This document shows, piece by piece, positions 43,999-51,860 of a stretch of DNA of 64,000 nucleotides. Position 1 is the stretch's first letter. Each line of letters begins with the position of its first letter. Position numbers and translations under genes: made by a program. Source of the stretch: Bradyrhizobium centrolobii (lineage in GTDB: Bacteria; Pseudomonadota; Alphaproteobacteria; Rhizobiales; Xanthobacteraceae); contig NZ_LUUB01000092.1 in NCBI RefSeq assembly GCF_001641635.1, positions 109,913 through 173,912 on the forward strand, given 5' to 3'. A model generated the notes under the pieces. It made no database searches and was not told the DNA's origin. It was given only the letters and a program-made list of their open reading frames with translations.

Positions 43999-44103
43999 TT
44001 CGCCCCCACTCCACCCACTGACGGTCTTTGCCGATCCATGCAGGATCATACGGGCGGTCAGTCGCCATGCGGGCAGGAATTTGGCTGAAGGGCCCGCGAT
44101 GCG

Positions 44104-44119
44104 CTATGCGATTCCGGCG
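44104..44119 (-). promoter_or_regulatory. Island motif before sulfatase 3
   Basis: CGCCGGAATCGCATAG on the minus strand, 150 bases upstream of the sulfatase 3 start; weaker in its first half. A plus-strand look-alike (TGTCGATTTCGCATAG, 44176-44191) points the other way with no gene in reach. The rest of 43999-44394 holds no gene I can support. Confidence 0.55.
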
Positions 44120-44394
44120 AGCGCTGTGTGGCGTCTCAGACGCGCAGTCTTCGAAAAATACTTGCCGACCGGACGTGTCGATTTCGCATAGCCAGGCTCT
44201 GATGTCCTGCATGCTGGTCTTTTCCGGCGAGGATACCATCCCTTGGCGATGACCAAGATGATCTCGCCTATTTTAGATTCGGTATCAAACGTGCCCACAA
44301 TGCGTTACTCCGGCGCAAACGACCGAAGATGACGGATGCTGCGGCGGTAACTCCCGATGGTACGTGCCGCCGTCCGAAGCGCACTGTGCGCGCG

Positions 44395-44763
44395 TTATGG
44401 GCAGACCCAGGCGCCGTAGGCGTTACGGTAACAGCCGTTGCCGTACCCATAGGACCCGTAATAGCCGGCCGCTGCCGCACCCACCGCCGCCGCCCCCGCC
44501 GCCGCGCCAACCGCCGCTCCACGATAGGGATATCCTCCGCGCCAGGCGACGCCACGATAAGCCGCCCCGCGATAGGCGCCGCCGCGATAAGCCACGCCAC
44601 GTCCCGCTACAGTGCCCCCTCGGAAATGTGCCGCGCCGCCATGAAAGCCTCCAGCATGGAAACCGCCACCGCGGAAACCACCACGGGCGAGCGCGTCGTC
44701 GGGGACTAGGGTTGCGCCTACAAGGACGGTGGCTGCAAAGCCAATCAAAGCCATACGCAACAT
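44395..44763 (-). CDS. Small exported Gly/Ala/Tyr-rich protein
   Basis: 122 residues: signal peptide (MLRMALIGFAATVLVGATLVPDDALA), GGFRGGGFHAGGF repeats, YRGGAYRGAAYRGVAWRGG repeats, an Ala-rich block, and the end YGYGNGCYRNAYGAWVCP with two Cys. GGAGAA precedes the ATG. The layout parallels the proteins at 40710 and 41301. No function is recognised; an envelope or matrix protein is possible. Confidence 0.72.
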   Translation of the reverse strand: MLRMALIGFAATVLVGATLVPDDALARGGFRGGGFHAGGFHGGAAHFRGGTVAGRGVAYRGGAYRGAAYRGVAWRGGYPYRGAAVGAAAGAAAVGAAAAGYYGSYGYGNGCYRNAYGAWVCP

Positions 44764-45003
44764 TGGTCATTCTCCTTCCCTAAAACTGCGTGCTTGGAAT
44801 AGCGGTCCTGTACATGCTCATGGGTTTCCGCCGCGCCTCGGAGCTTGGCCAATCACGCCGACCTGGAATGGCGGACCGCACAGCCGGCCTTGCTCCCCCC
44901 TTCAATTTGCATGTCGATTCCCACTCCTTTGGTTTCCTCCTTTGGTTTCGCGCGAGGAAGCAGAACCGTAGTCCGACATTGTCGGCGGCAGCAGCGTAGC
45001 TGG

Positions 45004-45019
45004 CTATGCGTTTCCGGCA
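45004..45019 (-). promoter_or_regulatory. Island motif before the Gly-rich protein gene
   Basis: TGCCGGAAACGCATAG on the minus strand, 241 bases upstream of the start at 44763; one deviation from the core. Confidence 0.6.
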
Positions 45020-45107
45020 GAATTCGCGGATGCTCCGTTCGACGAACCTCTGCTCAACGGCTCGGCGGCTTCCTCATGAATCCGCCCCCTTGCTGCGGTC
45101 TCCGCGG

Positions 45108-45123
45108 TTCCGAATCTGCATAG
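45108..45123 (+). promoter_or_regulatory. Island motif before the deaminase gene
   Basis: TTCCGAATCTGCATAG, 178 bases upstream of the ATG at 45301. Confidence 0.62.
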
Positions 45124-45300
45124 TCAGTATTACGAACCAAACATTAGCTTTGCATGGTTTATCGGAAGGCAAATTGTCCTGACACGATTTCGAGTGCCAA
45201 TTATGCAATCAAGAGCCGGAGCATTCCTTTTTGTGCGGCCGCGCAACCATCAAGTGAGCGTCGCGCGCATTTCGGACTGCACAGAAGCTTTGTTGGCGCC

Positions 45301-45927
45301 ATGAGAATGTCTGATTCAGAATCAGATGCGATCATGATGCGTCGCTGCGTTGCTCTCGCCCGATCCGCCGGCAAGAACGGGGAGTACCCATTTGCGGCCG
45401 TCATCGCTCGGCGGGGTGAATTCATTTGCGAGTCCCTTAATATGGTCAGAGTTGAAGGGGACGTTACGCGGCACGCGGAAATGGTTGCAATTGCTTCAGC
45501 CCAAAAGAAGCTCCGTGCGACAAGCCTTGATGATTGCGCGCTCTATTCGACGATCGAGCCTTGTGCGATGTGTTCCTATGCCATTCGCGAAACCAGGATC
45601 GGACGCGTGGTGTTCAGCTTGCGGTCACCGGTCATGGGCGGCCACTCGCGCTGGAAGGTTCTGACCGATGGCAATTTGTCCTCGGTATTGCCGGAGGTGT
45701 TCGCTCCGCCGCCCATCGTCCTGTCCGGATACTTGCAACACGACGTTGAGGCGATTTTTCAGAAGCGAAATCCGCTCAGTTGGCGGTTCATGAAAGCTCG
45801 AAAGATATTCGTGGAGAGCCCCGATGTTGAACACACCATTGTGAGCAACAAATCGCAGGTTGGCCGTCGGTCCCGTCTCGCGAACCTAGTCAGGGCCGTG
45901 GTCCTCGACCGCCTTTGGCGCAGTTAG
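45301..45927 (+). CDS. Cytidine/deoxycytidylate-type nucleoside deaminase
   Basis: 208 residues with the zinc deaminase signature: RHAEMVAIASAQ (His ligand and catalytic Glu, near residue 57) and TIEPCAMCSYAIRETRIGRVVF (PCxxC ligands, near residue 90). The core resembles guanine/tRNA-adenosine deaminase relatives; a C-terminal extension of ~60 residues (residues 150-208) is unusual. The substrate is not evident. I start at MRMSDSESDAIMMRR. The upstream island motif places it in the common regulon. Confidence 0.87.
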   Translation: MRMSDSESDAIMMRRCVALARSAGKNGEYPFAAVIARRGEFICESLNMVRVEGDVTRHAEMVAIASAQKKLRATSLDDCALYSTIEPCAMCSYAIRETRIGRVVFSLRSPVMGGHSRWKVLTDGNLSSVLPEVFAPPPIVLSGYLQHDVEAIFQKRNPLSWRFMKARKIFVESPDVEHTIVSNKSQVGRRSRLANLVRAVVLDRLWRS

Positions 45928-46285
45928 GATTTTCACATCGGCGGCGACGTGGTCGGTTGACGCGCGTCAGCGCAACCGGCAACAGCTTTACGAGTCACAG
46001 CGCCCGCCGCGCAACGGGTGCCATGTTGATCCGATGCCTTGCCAGGCACCGTCTGGTCATCGGAGGGGCCGTCGGGAACGGATTTGCCGAACTTGCATAG
46101 CTACCGTTCCCTGCTTCCGGTGAACTTCGGAATCGAGAATGAGACGTTGAGTTCGCTTGCAGCAGGGCGCCTTCCGCGCGCCGACACACCGCAAGCAAAG
46201 GAGCTAGCGCGCTGCTCACGCCGAAGGACGACTTAAGCGCCATTCGTCCGCTGATGGTCGTATCGCGGCAGAAAGTGGATGAACA
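45928..46285 (+). other. Intergenic region with an island motif
   Basis: 358 bases without a gene. The motif at 46085-46100 is the only signal I can support. Confidence 0.5.
46085..46100 (+). promoter_or_regulatory. Island motif before the DUF3302/HlyD/NodT genes
   Basis: TGCCGAACTTGCATAG, 186 bases upstream of the ATG at 46286; a full consensus match. Confidence 0.65.
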
Positions 46286-46636
46286 ATGGATGCCTCATTT
46301 GGCGTGTTGGACGCATTCGCATTCGTGGTGTTCGCCGTTCTTATCGCGGTGGCGGTGATCGCGATTGTCAGTTTGGGGCAATTGCCGGGTCGACTCGCCC
46401 GAAAATGGGGGCATCCGCAGGCTTCTGCCGTCAATGTCGCCGGCTGGATCGGCATCGCGACGGGCGGTTTGCTCTGGCCGCTGGCATTGATCTGGGCCTT
46501 CATCAGTCGACCTGGATCGGACGCTTCGAGAATCGAGAATGATCAGCGAGGGCGCGGCGTGACTGAATCCGAGGCCGCCGCCAATCAGCCAGCCCCATTG
46601 CGCAAGCCGTCACGCCACGAGGAAATGCGGCCATGA
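46286..46636 (+). CDS. DUF3302 inner-membrane protein (YiaW-like)
   Basis: 116 residues with two membrane helices (about residues 8-32 and 50-73) separated by LGQLPGRLARKWGHPQASAVNVAGW, the DUF3302 pattern. In E. coli the homologue YiaW is encoded beside the HlyD-like YiaV; here the next gene is also HlyD-like and starts inside this stop codon (ATGA overlap). The charged C-terminal tail is cytoplasmic by prediction. Its role is unknown; it is probably a small partner of the HlyD protein. Confidence 0.85.
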   Translation: MDASFGVLDAFAFVVFAVLIAVAVIAIVSLGQLPGRLARKWGHPQASAVNVAGWIGIATGGLLWPLALIWAFISRPGSDASRIENDQRGRGVTESEAAANQPAPLRKPSRHEEMRP

Positions 46637-47934
46637 TTGCATTTCTGATCATTGTCTATTCCGCCGTCGTGCTTGTGCTCTTCAAGGTATTGCACCTGAA
46701 ACCGCGGCCTTATCTCATCGCATGCATGATCCTCGCCGGCATTCTCATGATTGGCGGCGTGGTCGTGGTGTGGACGCAGTCAGCGCCGCTAACGGGCCAG
46801 CTGGTCACGACCCAGTACGTGGTTCAGCTCGTCCCCTATGTGAAGGGACAGGTCAAGGCGGTGCATGCCGAGGCAAACCAGCCGATGAAGAAAGGCGATC
46901 TCCTGCTGGAGATCGACCCCGCCCCGTATCAGTTTACGGTGGATCAGCTCGAAGCTCAGCTCAAGGCGTCGAAGGCGAATGTCGAGCAGGCGCAGGCCGG
47001 TGCGCAAGCGGCGGATGCGAATGTGACGAAGGCGAAGGACGGGATGGCCCAGGCCCAAGCTGCGCTTGATGAAGCAAAGGCGGCCGTGGTCAATGCGCAA
47101 GCCAATCTCAACAAGGCAAAGGCGGCCGATGACCTGGCCAAAACGCAGGAGCAGATCGCGTTGAACATTCAACGAGCGGATGTCGCGGCGATCAGCCAGC
47201 TCAAGGTGGCCGAGGCCAAGCAGCAACGCCAGGAGGCGGATGCCGCCGTTCAGCAGGCCGCAGCCGCCGTCACGCAGGCGCAGGCTGCCGAGCAACAGGC
47301 GGTGGCCGCGTTGGCGGCTGCGCAGTCCACCCTGCAGCAGGCGGAAGCCGCCGCGCGTCAGGCGGCCTTTGCCGTGGTCGTGGCGCAGAGCGGCGTGCCC
47401 GCTGTCGAGGCTCAACTCGGAGACGCGCGGTTCAACCTCGCGCAGTGCCGGATGACCGCGCCAGGCGACGGCTACGTCGTGAATTGGCAGGTCCAGGTAG
47501 GAACGATGCTGGTGCCCATGCCGCTCGCAGCAGCCGGCACCTTCGTCGACACGTCAAGCATCGCCGTTGGGGCGGTGTATCCTCAGAACTGGCTCATGAA
47601 TGTAAAACCGGGTGACGACGTGGAGCTGGTGCTCGATCCATATCCAGGCCGACTATTCACCGGAAAGGTGGACGCCGTCATACCCGCCTCTGGCGGCGGC
47701 CAATTCACCACCAGCGGAGACATCCCCACAGCGGCCAGGGTTGGATCGACCGGCGCCTATGCGGTCAAGATTCTTTTCGACGATCCGTCCGTCGTGCGAA
47801 AACTGTCGATCGGTTCGGGGGGAAGTGCGGCCATCTACACCCACGTGGGCAAGCCGACCCACATCATCTCCAAGGTCGCTATTCGGATGAAGAAGTGGCT
47901 GCTGTACGTCGTACCGACCGTGGCCAAGAGCTAG
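46633..47934 (+). CDS. HlyD/EmrA-family membrane fusion protein (YiaV-like)
   Basis: 433 residues. Two N-terminal hydrophobic segments (residues 1-20 and 30-50) are followed by the lipoyl-like half motif VPYVKGQVKAVHAEANQPMKKGDLLLEIDPAPY. A long Ala/Gln-rich coiled-coil hairpin covers residues 105-265, then the beta-barrel (GDDVELVLDPYPGRLFTGKVDAV). It should bridge the periplasm to an outer-membrane channel such as the NodT-type protein that follows. No MFS, RND or ABC pump gene is present beside it. Confidence 0.9.
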   Translation: MIAFLIIVYSAVVLVLFKVLHLKPRPYLIACMILAGILMIGGVVVVWTQSAPLTGQLVTTQYVVQLVPYVKGQVKAVHAEANQPMKKGDLLLEIDPAPYQFTVDQLEAQLKASKANVEQAQAGAQAADANVTKAKDGMAQAQAALDEAKAAVVNAQANLNKAKAADDLAKTQEQIALNIQRADVAAISQLKVAEAKQQRQEADAAVQQAAAAVTQAQAAEQQAVAALAAAQSTLQQAEAAARQAAFAVVVAQSGVPAVEAQLGDARFNLAQCRMTAPGDGYVVNWQVQVGTMLVPMPLAAAGTFVDTSSIAVGAVYPQNWLMNVKPGDDVELVLDPYPGRLFTGKVDAVIPASGGGQFTTSGDIPTAARVGSTGAYAVKILFDDPSVVRKLSIGSGGSAAIYTHVGKPTHIISKVAIRMKKWLLYVVPTVAKS

Positions 47935-47964
47935 ACGGAGCCCGTTTGGCGGCCCGGATGGCTT

Positions 47965-47980
47965 TGCCGAATTTGCATGT
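47965..47980 (+). promoter_or_regulatory. Island motif before the outer-membrane efflux gene
   Basis: TGCCGAATTTGCATGT, 121 bases upstream of the start at 48101; the first 14 positions fit, the last two (GT for AG) do not. Confidence 0.55.
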
Positions 47981-48100
47981 GACATTTTTGCAGCAGCGGG
48001 CGATTTTGTAATCAACGCTATCGACGGCTCGGCGCCGGTGATCGTCAAAATTGGTAGGGTTGCGAGGGGGCATGCGAGCAACTCGGGGGAGGTTGCGTCG

Positions 48101-49717
48101 ATGGTGATTCTCGGGCTCGTCCGGCGCAGAGCTGCGCGCCGCGCCCTGTCGGTGGCGCTGGTTTTGCCGCTGGCTGGCTGCGCGGTCGGCCCGGACTTCA
48201 TTTCGCCTACGGCCCCGATCACCGACAAGTTTCTCGGCGCGAAGAGCGGCTCGATCAAGTCGGCTCACCGAGACTATCGCGATTGGTGGAAAGGCTTCCA
48301 CGATCCGACACTCAACGAGCTCGTCCAGATTGCCTACAATCAGAACCTGACCTTGTTGAGCGCGGGGACTCGCGTGCTCCAGGCGCGGGCCGTGCTGGGC
48401 ATCGCCATCGGCTCGTTCTACCCGCAGGTGCAGCAGGGCACAGGCTCGCTGATCTACACCCAGCCCAGCGCCGCCACGCCGCTCGCCCTTCCGAATGCCA
48501 AGCCCACGCAATTCTGGACCGATGCGCTTGCGGCGCAGGCCGCCTGGGAACTGGACTTCTGGGGCAAGTTCCGGCGCGGCGTTGAATCCGCTGATGGTGC
48601 CTATCTTGCTTCGATCGCAAGCTACGACGATGTCCTTGTCACGCTTCTGGGTGACGTCGCGGCAACCTATATCGGCATTCGCACCGCCGAGCAGTTGATC
48701 GCGATCGCCCGCTCCAATGTCACCAAACAGGAAGAAGTCCTGAAAATCGCAAGGGCAAAATACACCGGGGGCGGCAGCAGCGAACGCGACGTCTTTCAGG
48801 CAACTAACGTTCTCGAGCAGACCAAGGCAGCGATTCCACAGCTGACTATCCAGTTGCAGCAAGGGGAACACGCGCTTTGTGTGCTGCTCGGCATCCCGCC
48901 CGTCTCGCTGAATGCGCTACTCGCGCGATCGAGAGGCAGGATACCTGTGCCACCCAGCACGATCGCTGCCGGAATCCCGGCGGATCTGCTCCGCCGCCGG
49001 CCGGACGTTCGCGCCGCAGAACTTGCCGCACTGGCGCAGAACGCGCAGATCGGCGTGGCCGAGGCGCAGCTCTATCCGGCCATCAGCATCACCGGAACGT
49101 TCGGAGGCGCAGCCAGCACCGCCAACGGCCATAACCTGGGCCAACTCGTCAGCTCCAGGGGCATGACCTATGCCGCCGGCCCGTCGTTTCAATGGAATGT
49201 CCTCAACTACGGGCAAATCACCAACGACGTGCGCCTGCAGGACGCCAGGCTGCAACAGCTGTTGGTCGATTATCAAAACACCGTCATCAAAGCGCAGCAA
49301 CAAGTGGACGACGGCATTTCCGCCTTCCGGCAGTCGCGCCTCCAGGTCGGATATCTGCGCAGGAGTGCGGACGCTGCGCGCGGCGCCTTGAGAATTGGGA
49401 CGGAACAGTACGAGCAAGGGGCTACAGATTTCACGACCGTGCTGACTGCCGAGCAGAATCTGTTTCAGGCAGAGAGCAACGTGGCGACAGCCTTGGCCAA
49501 TGTCGCACTCGGTGCAACCGCCATCTACCGCGCGCTCGGGGGCGGATGGCAGATACGGGAGGACAGCTATTTCGTGACCGCCGCGACTCGCGACCAAATG
49601 CGAGCGCGGACCAATTGGGGAGAGTTGCTGCCGCCGGCCGGCCAGCCGCAACCGCCGGCTCCGGGTCTTCCTTCGCCCGCCGATGTTGGACCGACAGTCC
49701 GGCCGCCGGAGTGGTGA
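48101..49717 (+). CDS. NodT-family outer-membrane efflux lipoprotein
   Basis: 538 residues from the ATG at 48101 (MVILGLVRRRAARRALSVALVLPLAGCAVGPDF), a lipoprotein signal with LAGC. The two OEP repeats follow: WWKGFHDPTLNELVQIAYNQNLTLLSAGTRVLQARA and RSRG...PADLLRRRPDVRAAELAALAQNAQIGVAEAQLYPAISITG, ending with a proline-rich tail. It forms the TolC-like exit duct of a tripartite pump and probably docks with the HlyD protein just upstream. Confidence 0.92.
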   Translation: MVILGLVRRRAARRALSVALVLPLAGCAVGPDFISPTAPITDKFLGAKSGSIKSAHRDYRDWWKGFHDPTLNELVQIAYNQNLTLLSAGTRVLQARAVLGIAIGSFYPQVQQGTGSLIYTQPSAATPLALPNAKPTQFWTDALAAQAAWELDFWGKFRRGVESADGAYLASIASYDDVLVTLLGDVAATYIGIRTAEQLIAIARSNVTKQEEVLKIARAKYTGGGSSERDVFQATNVLEQTKAAIPQLTIQLQQGEHALCVLLGIPPVSLNALLARSRGRIPVPPSTIAAGIPADLLRRRPDVRAAELAALAQNAQIGVAEAQLYPAISITGTFGGAASTANGHNLGQLVSSRGMTYAAGPSFQWNVLNYGQITNDVRLQDARLQQLLVDYQNTVIKAQQQVDDGISAFRQSRLQVGYLRRSADAARGALRIGTEQYEQGATDFTTVLTAEQNLFQAESNVATALANVALGATAIYRALGGGWQIREDSYFVTAATRDQMRARTNWGELLPPAGQPQPPAPGLPSPADVGPTVRPPEW

Positions 49718-49842
49718 ATGCGTCAGGTCGGTGCGGCCGAATCGTATCCCTCCGGTGAGGCGCATTTTTTGAGAACTGTCCTCAGTCACCTTCCGCCACC
49801 AAACCAAAGCAGATCGGCGAGTTCACTCGCCGTCCTCCGTCC

Positions 49843-50286
49843 CTATGCGTGGTGGTCGAAATCATGAAGGCCGATTCGCGTTTCGCGGGCGAGATCGATG
49901 AGCGACAGCAGGAAAAATGCGAGCGCAAGGATGAAGAAGATCGCTACTCCGTATTCGTGCGAGAGGTGCAGCATGGCGCTGACGAATGCGACGATGATGA
50001 GCAAAGATGTCACGATGGCGCATATCGTTGCGTAAAGCACTGCCCTGTTGAGCAGTTCCGCCCGACGCTTGAGGCGGGGAATATCCGCCTTGAGGTATGA
50101 TCTCTCCCTGTCGGCGTCGTTGATACTGTGAATGAATTGCGAACGGTCGATTATGCGATTGATGCGCGAGATCAGGACAGAGATAAACGCGGCGACCGCG
50201 CCCAACAGAAACGCCGGTGCCGCGACACTGCCGATGATCCGGGACAGTTGATCGAGCGAGGGTGCAAGCGAGAGCAAATCATTCAC
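49843..50286 (-). CDS. DUF2721 family membrane protein
   Basis: 147 residues with three hydrophobic helices (about residues 18-38, 82-105 and 112-130) and the loop RINRIIDRSQFIHSINDADRERSYLKADIPRLKRRAELLNRA, typical of DUF2721. The function is unknown. It lies 140 bases downstream of the TAXI-type gene on the same strand. Confidence 0.82.
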   Translation of the reverse strand: MNDLLSLAPSLDQLSRIIGSVAAPAFLLGAVAAFISVLISRINRIIDRSQFIHSINDADRERSYLKADIPRLKRRAELLNRAVLYATICAIVTSLLIIVAFVSAMLHLSHEYGVAIFFILALAFFLLSLIDLARETRIGLHDFDHHA

Positions 50287-50424
50287 GATTGACGCTTCTC
50301 ATGTTTCCGATGCTAAGGCGCTTACAGAAGCGTCTAGCGTCGTGTTGGCATCCGGCGAGACACCTATAGTGCGATCGCAGCTAGGCTACCACGTTTGCTG
50401 CCATATCGGGATGAGAAGCCGATG

Positions 50425-51747
50425 TCACGCTGCGGGCGCACGTTCCGGCCTCATTGCGAGTGCGGCACGGCGATAATGAATCAGATTTTCCAGCCGATGC
50501 GCCGCCAAATTCAGTGTCCCAGCATCGATCGCGTCCTCATCGCCTGCCGCGGTTTTCGCGAGTTGCGCTTTGAGAATGGTATCGAGTTGATCCTCAATTT
50601 CCGAGAGAGCGGCGTCATTGTCGGCGCTCCGTATCCGGCGGGCAAGCATATAGAGCGAATCCAGAACGCCCTCTTTGGCTTCCTTGCCTAAACCCAGGAA
50701 TTTCCACGCCGCGGCGGCAATGGTGGCGAGAGCGCCGAGCGCCATCGGCGTCAGAAAGATCGCGTTGCTGTATTTGTCCAGGAAGCTCTGCACGTTACCA
50801 TTATAGAACGCCGCCGCACCGGGATGCGCGGGAAGGTAGGCGTCCTGGTCGGTGTTGGCGGCCGTGATCTGCGCGAGGATCGGAAGCTCGCGCAGAAGAT
50901 CTCGGCGCGCATTCATGAATGATTGAGTGAGGCTCGCGATCAGATCGGAGTCGAGTTTCTTTTGTGCGACCAGATAGTACGATACCCGCAGCGTCGTGAG
51001 ATCATCCTCCGGGACCGGAGGTGCTCCGCGCAGCGTGCCTTTTGGTACATCGAAGCTTTCATACGCCCCATGTGTCTGGGCGATCGCACCGGCGGATTCG
51101 ATCGGGACCAATACCGGTGTGGCCTTCGCACTTGGCTGCACGAGAGATCGAAAGAGGGACAAGTATTTTTCAGTCAGAGGGATGGTGACCAGCAGCGCAC
51201 CGACATCCTTGTTCTTGAAAGCCTTTCCAGCATCCACAGGCGTGATGTCCTTGAAAGAGACCTTGGCAGCATCGAGGTTGTACTCTTCCGTCAGCGCGGC
51301 AACGACCTTTTGGTTCACGTCGCCGCCTACCACACCCACGGTGTGGCCTTTCAGCCCAGTCACGCTGTCGATCGACGAACCCGACGGGGCGGCAATCAGC
51401 ACTACGGAGCGCGCCACAATCGCGACGGCGCCAGCCCGCGATAAATCGCCGACATCGCCCCGGACGACCGCGAGGTCCACATTACCCGCCGAAAATGCTT
51501 TGGCCGCATCCACGACACTGCCGGTATCGATGACCTTGAGCCGAACCGGTGCATTTGTCTCCGCAAACCGACTAGCGATGGCCGACATCGCCTGCACCGC
51601 TTCTCCGTCCAGCGATCCAGCGGCGACCGTGAGCGTCGTCGGACCAGTAAAGTACCGATAGGTGAAAAGCCCCGCGCCTGCCACTAGGCATATTGCACCG
51701 ACAAGCACAACAACGCGAAGCCAAAATGGCAGCTTGACCGAGATCAT
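50425..51747 (-). CDS. TAXI-type (TRAP-associated) solute-binding protein with membrane anchors
   Basis: 440 residues from MISVKLPFWLRVVVLVGAICLV at 51747. One N-terminal helix is followed by a TAXI-like binding domain: TLTVAAGSLDGEAVQAMSAIASRFAE, NVDLAVVRGDV, LKGHTVGVVGGDVNQ and TPVDAGKAFKNKDVGALLVTIP. A second helix (about residues 330-355) leads to a cytoplasmic helical tail. No TRAP permease is encoded nearby, and the double anchoring argues for a sensor or membrane-bound receptor rather than a soluble transporter component. Confidence 0.85.
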   Translation of the reverse strand: MISVKLPFWLRVVVLVGAICLVAGAGLFTYRYFTGPTTLTVAAGSLDGEAVQAMSAIASRFAETNAPVRLKVIDTGSVVDAAKAFSAGNVDLAVVRGDVGDLSRAGAVAIVARSVVLIAAPSGSSIDSVTGLKGHTVGVVGGDVNQKVVAALTEEYNLDAAKVSFKDITPVDAGKAFKNKDVGALLVTIPLTEKYLSLFRSLVQPSAKATPVLVPIESAGAIAQTHGAYESFDVPKGTLRGAPPVPEDDLTTLRVSYYLVAQKKLDSDLIASLTQSFMNARRDLLRELPILAQITAANTDQDAYLPAHPGAAAFYNGNVQSFLDKYSNAIFLTPMALGALATIAAAAWKFLGLGKEAKEGVLDSLYMLARRIRSADNDAALSEIEDQLDTILKAQLAKTAAGDEDAIDAGTLNLAAHRLENLIHYRRAALAMRPERAPAA

Positions 51748-51823
51748 GCACTTAGCCCCTACGTAACGTCCAGCTCGACGCAACGTGCTCCAATCGCTAA
51801 AACTGCGACGGCCTGCGGCATCA

Positions 51824-51849
51824 GCCGAAGGGGCTCGTGCCCCTTCGGC
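51824..51849 (-). terminator. Hairpin after sulfatase 4
   Basis: GCCGAAGGGGC-TCGT-GCCCCTTCGGC, a perfect 11-base stem with tetraloop, 12 bases after the sulfatase 4 stop codon. Confidence 0.7.
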
Positions 51850-51860
51850 GTACTCATGTT

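Larger units (their letters stand above)
44764..45300. other. Divergent region with two island motifs
   Basis: 537 bases without a gene; contains the leftward motif at 45004 and the rightward motif at 45108, serving the two flanking genes. Confidence 0.55.
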
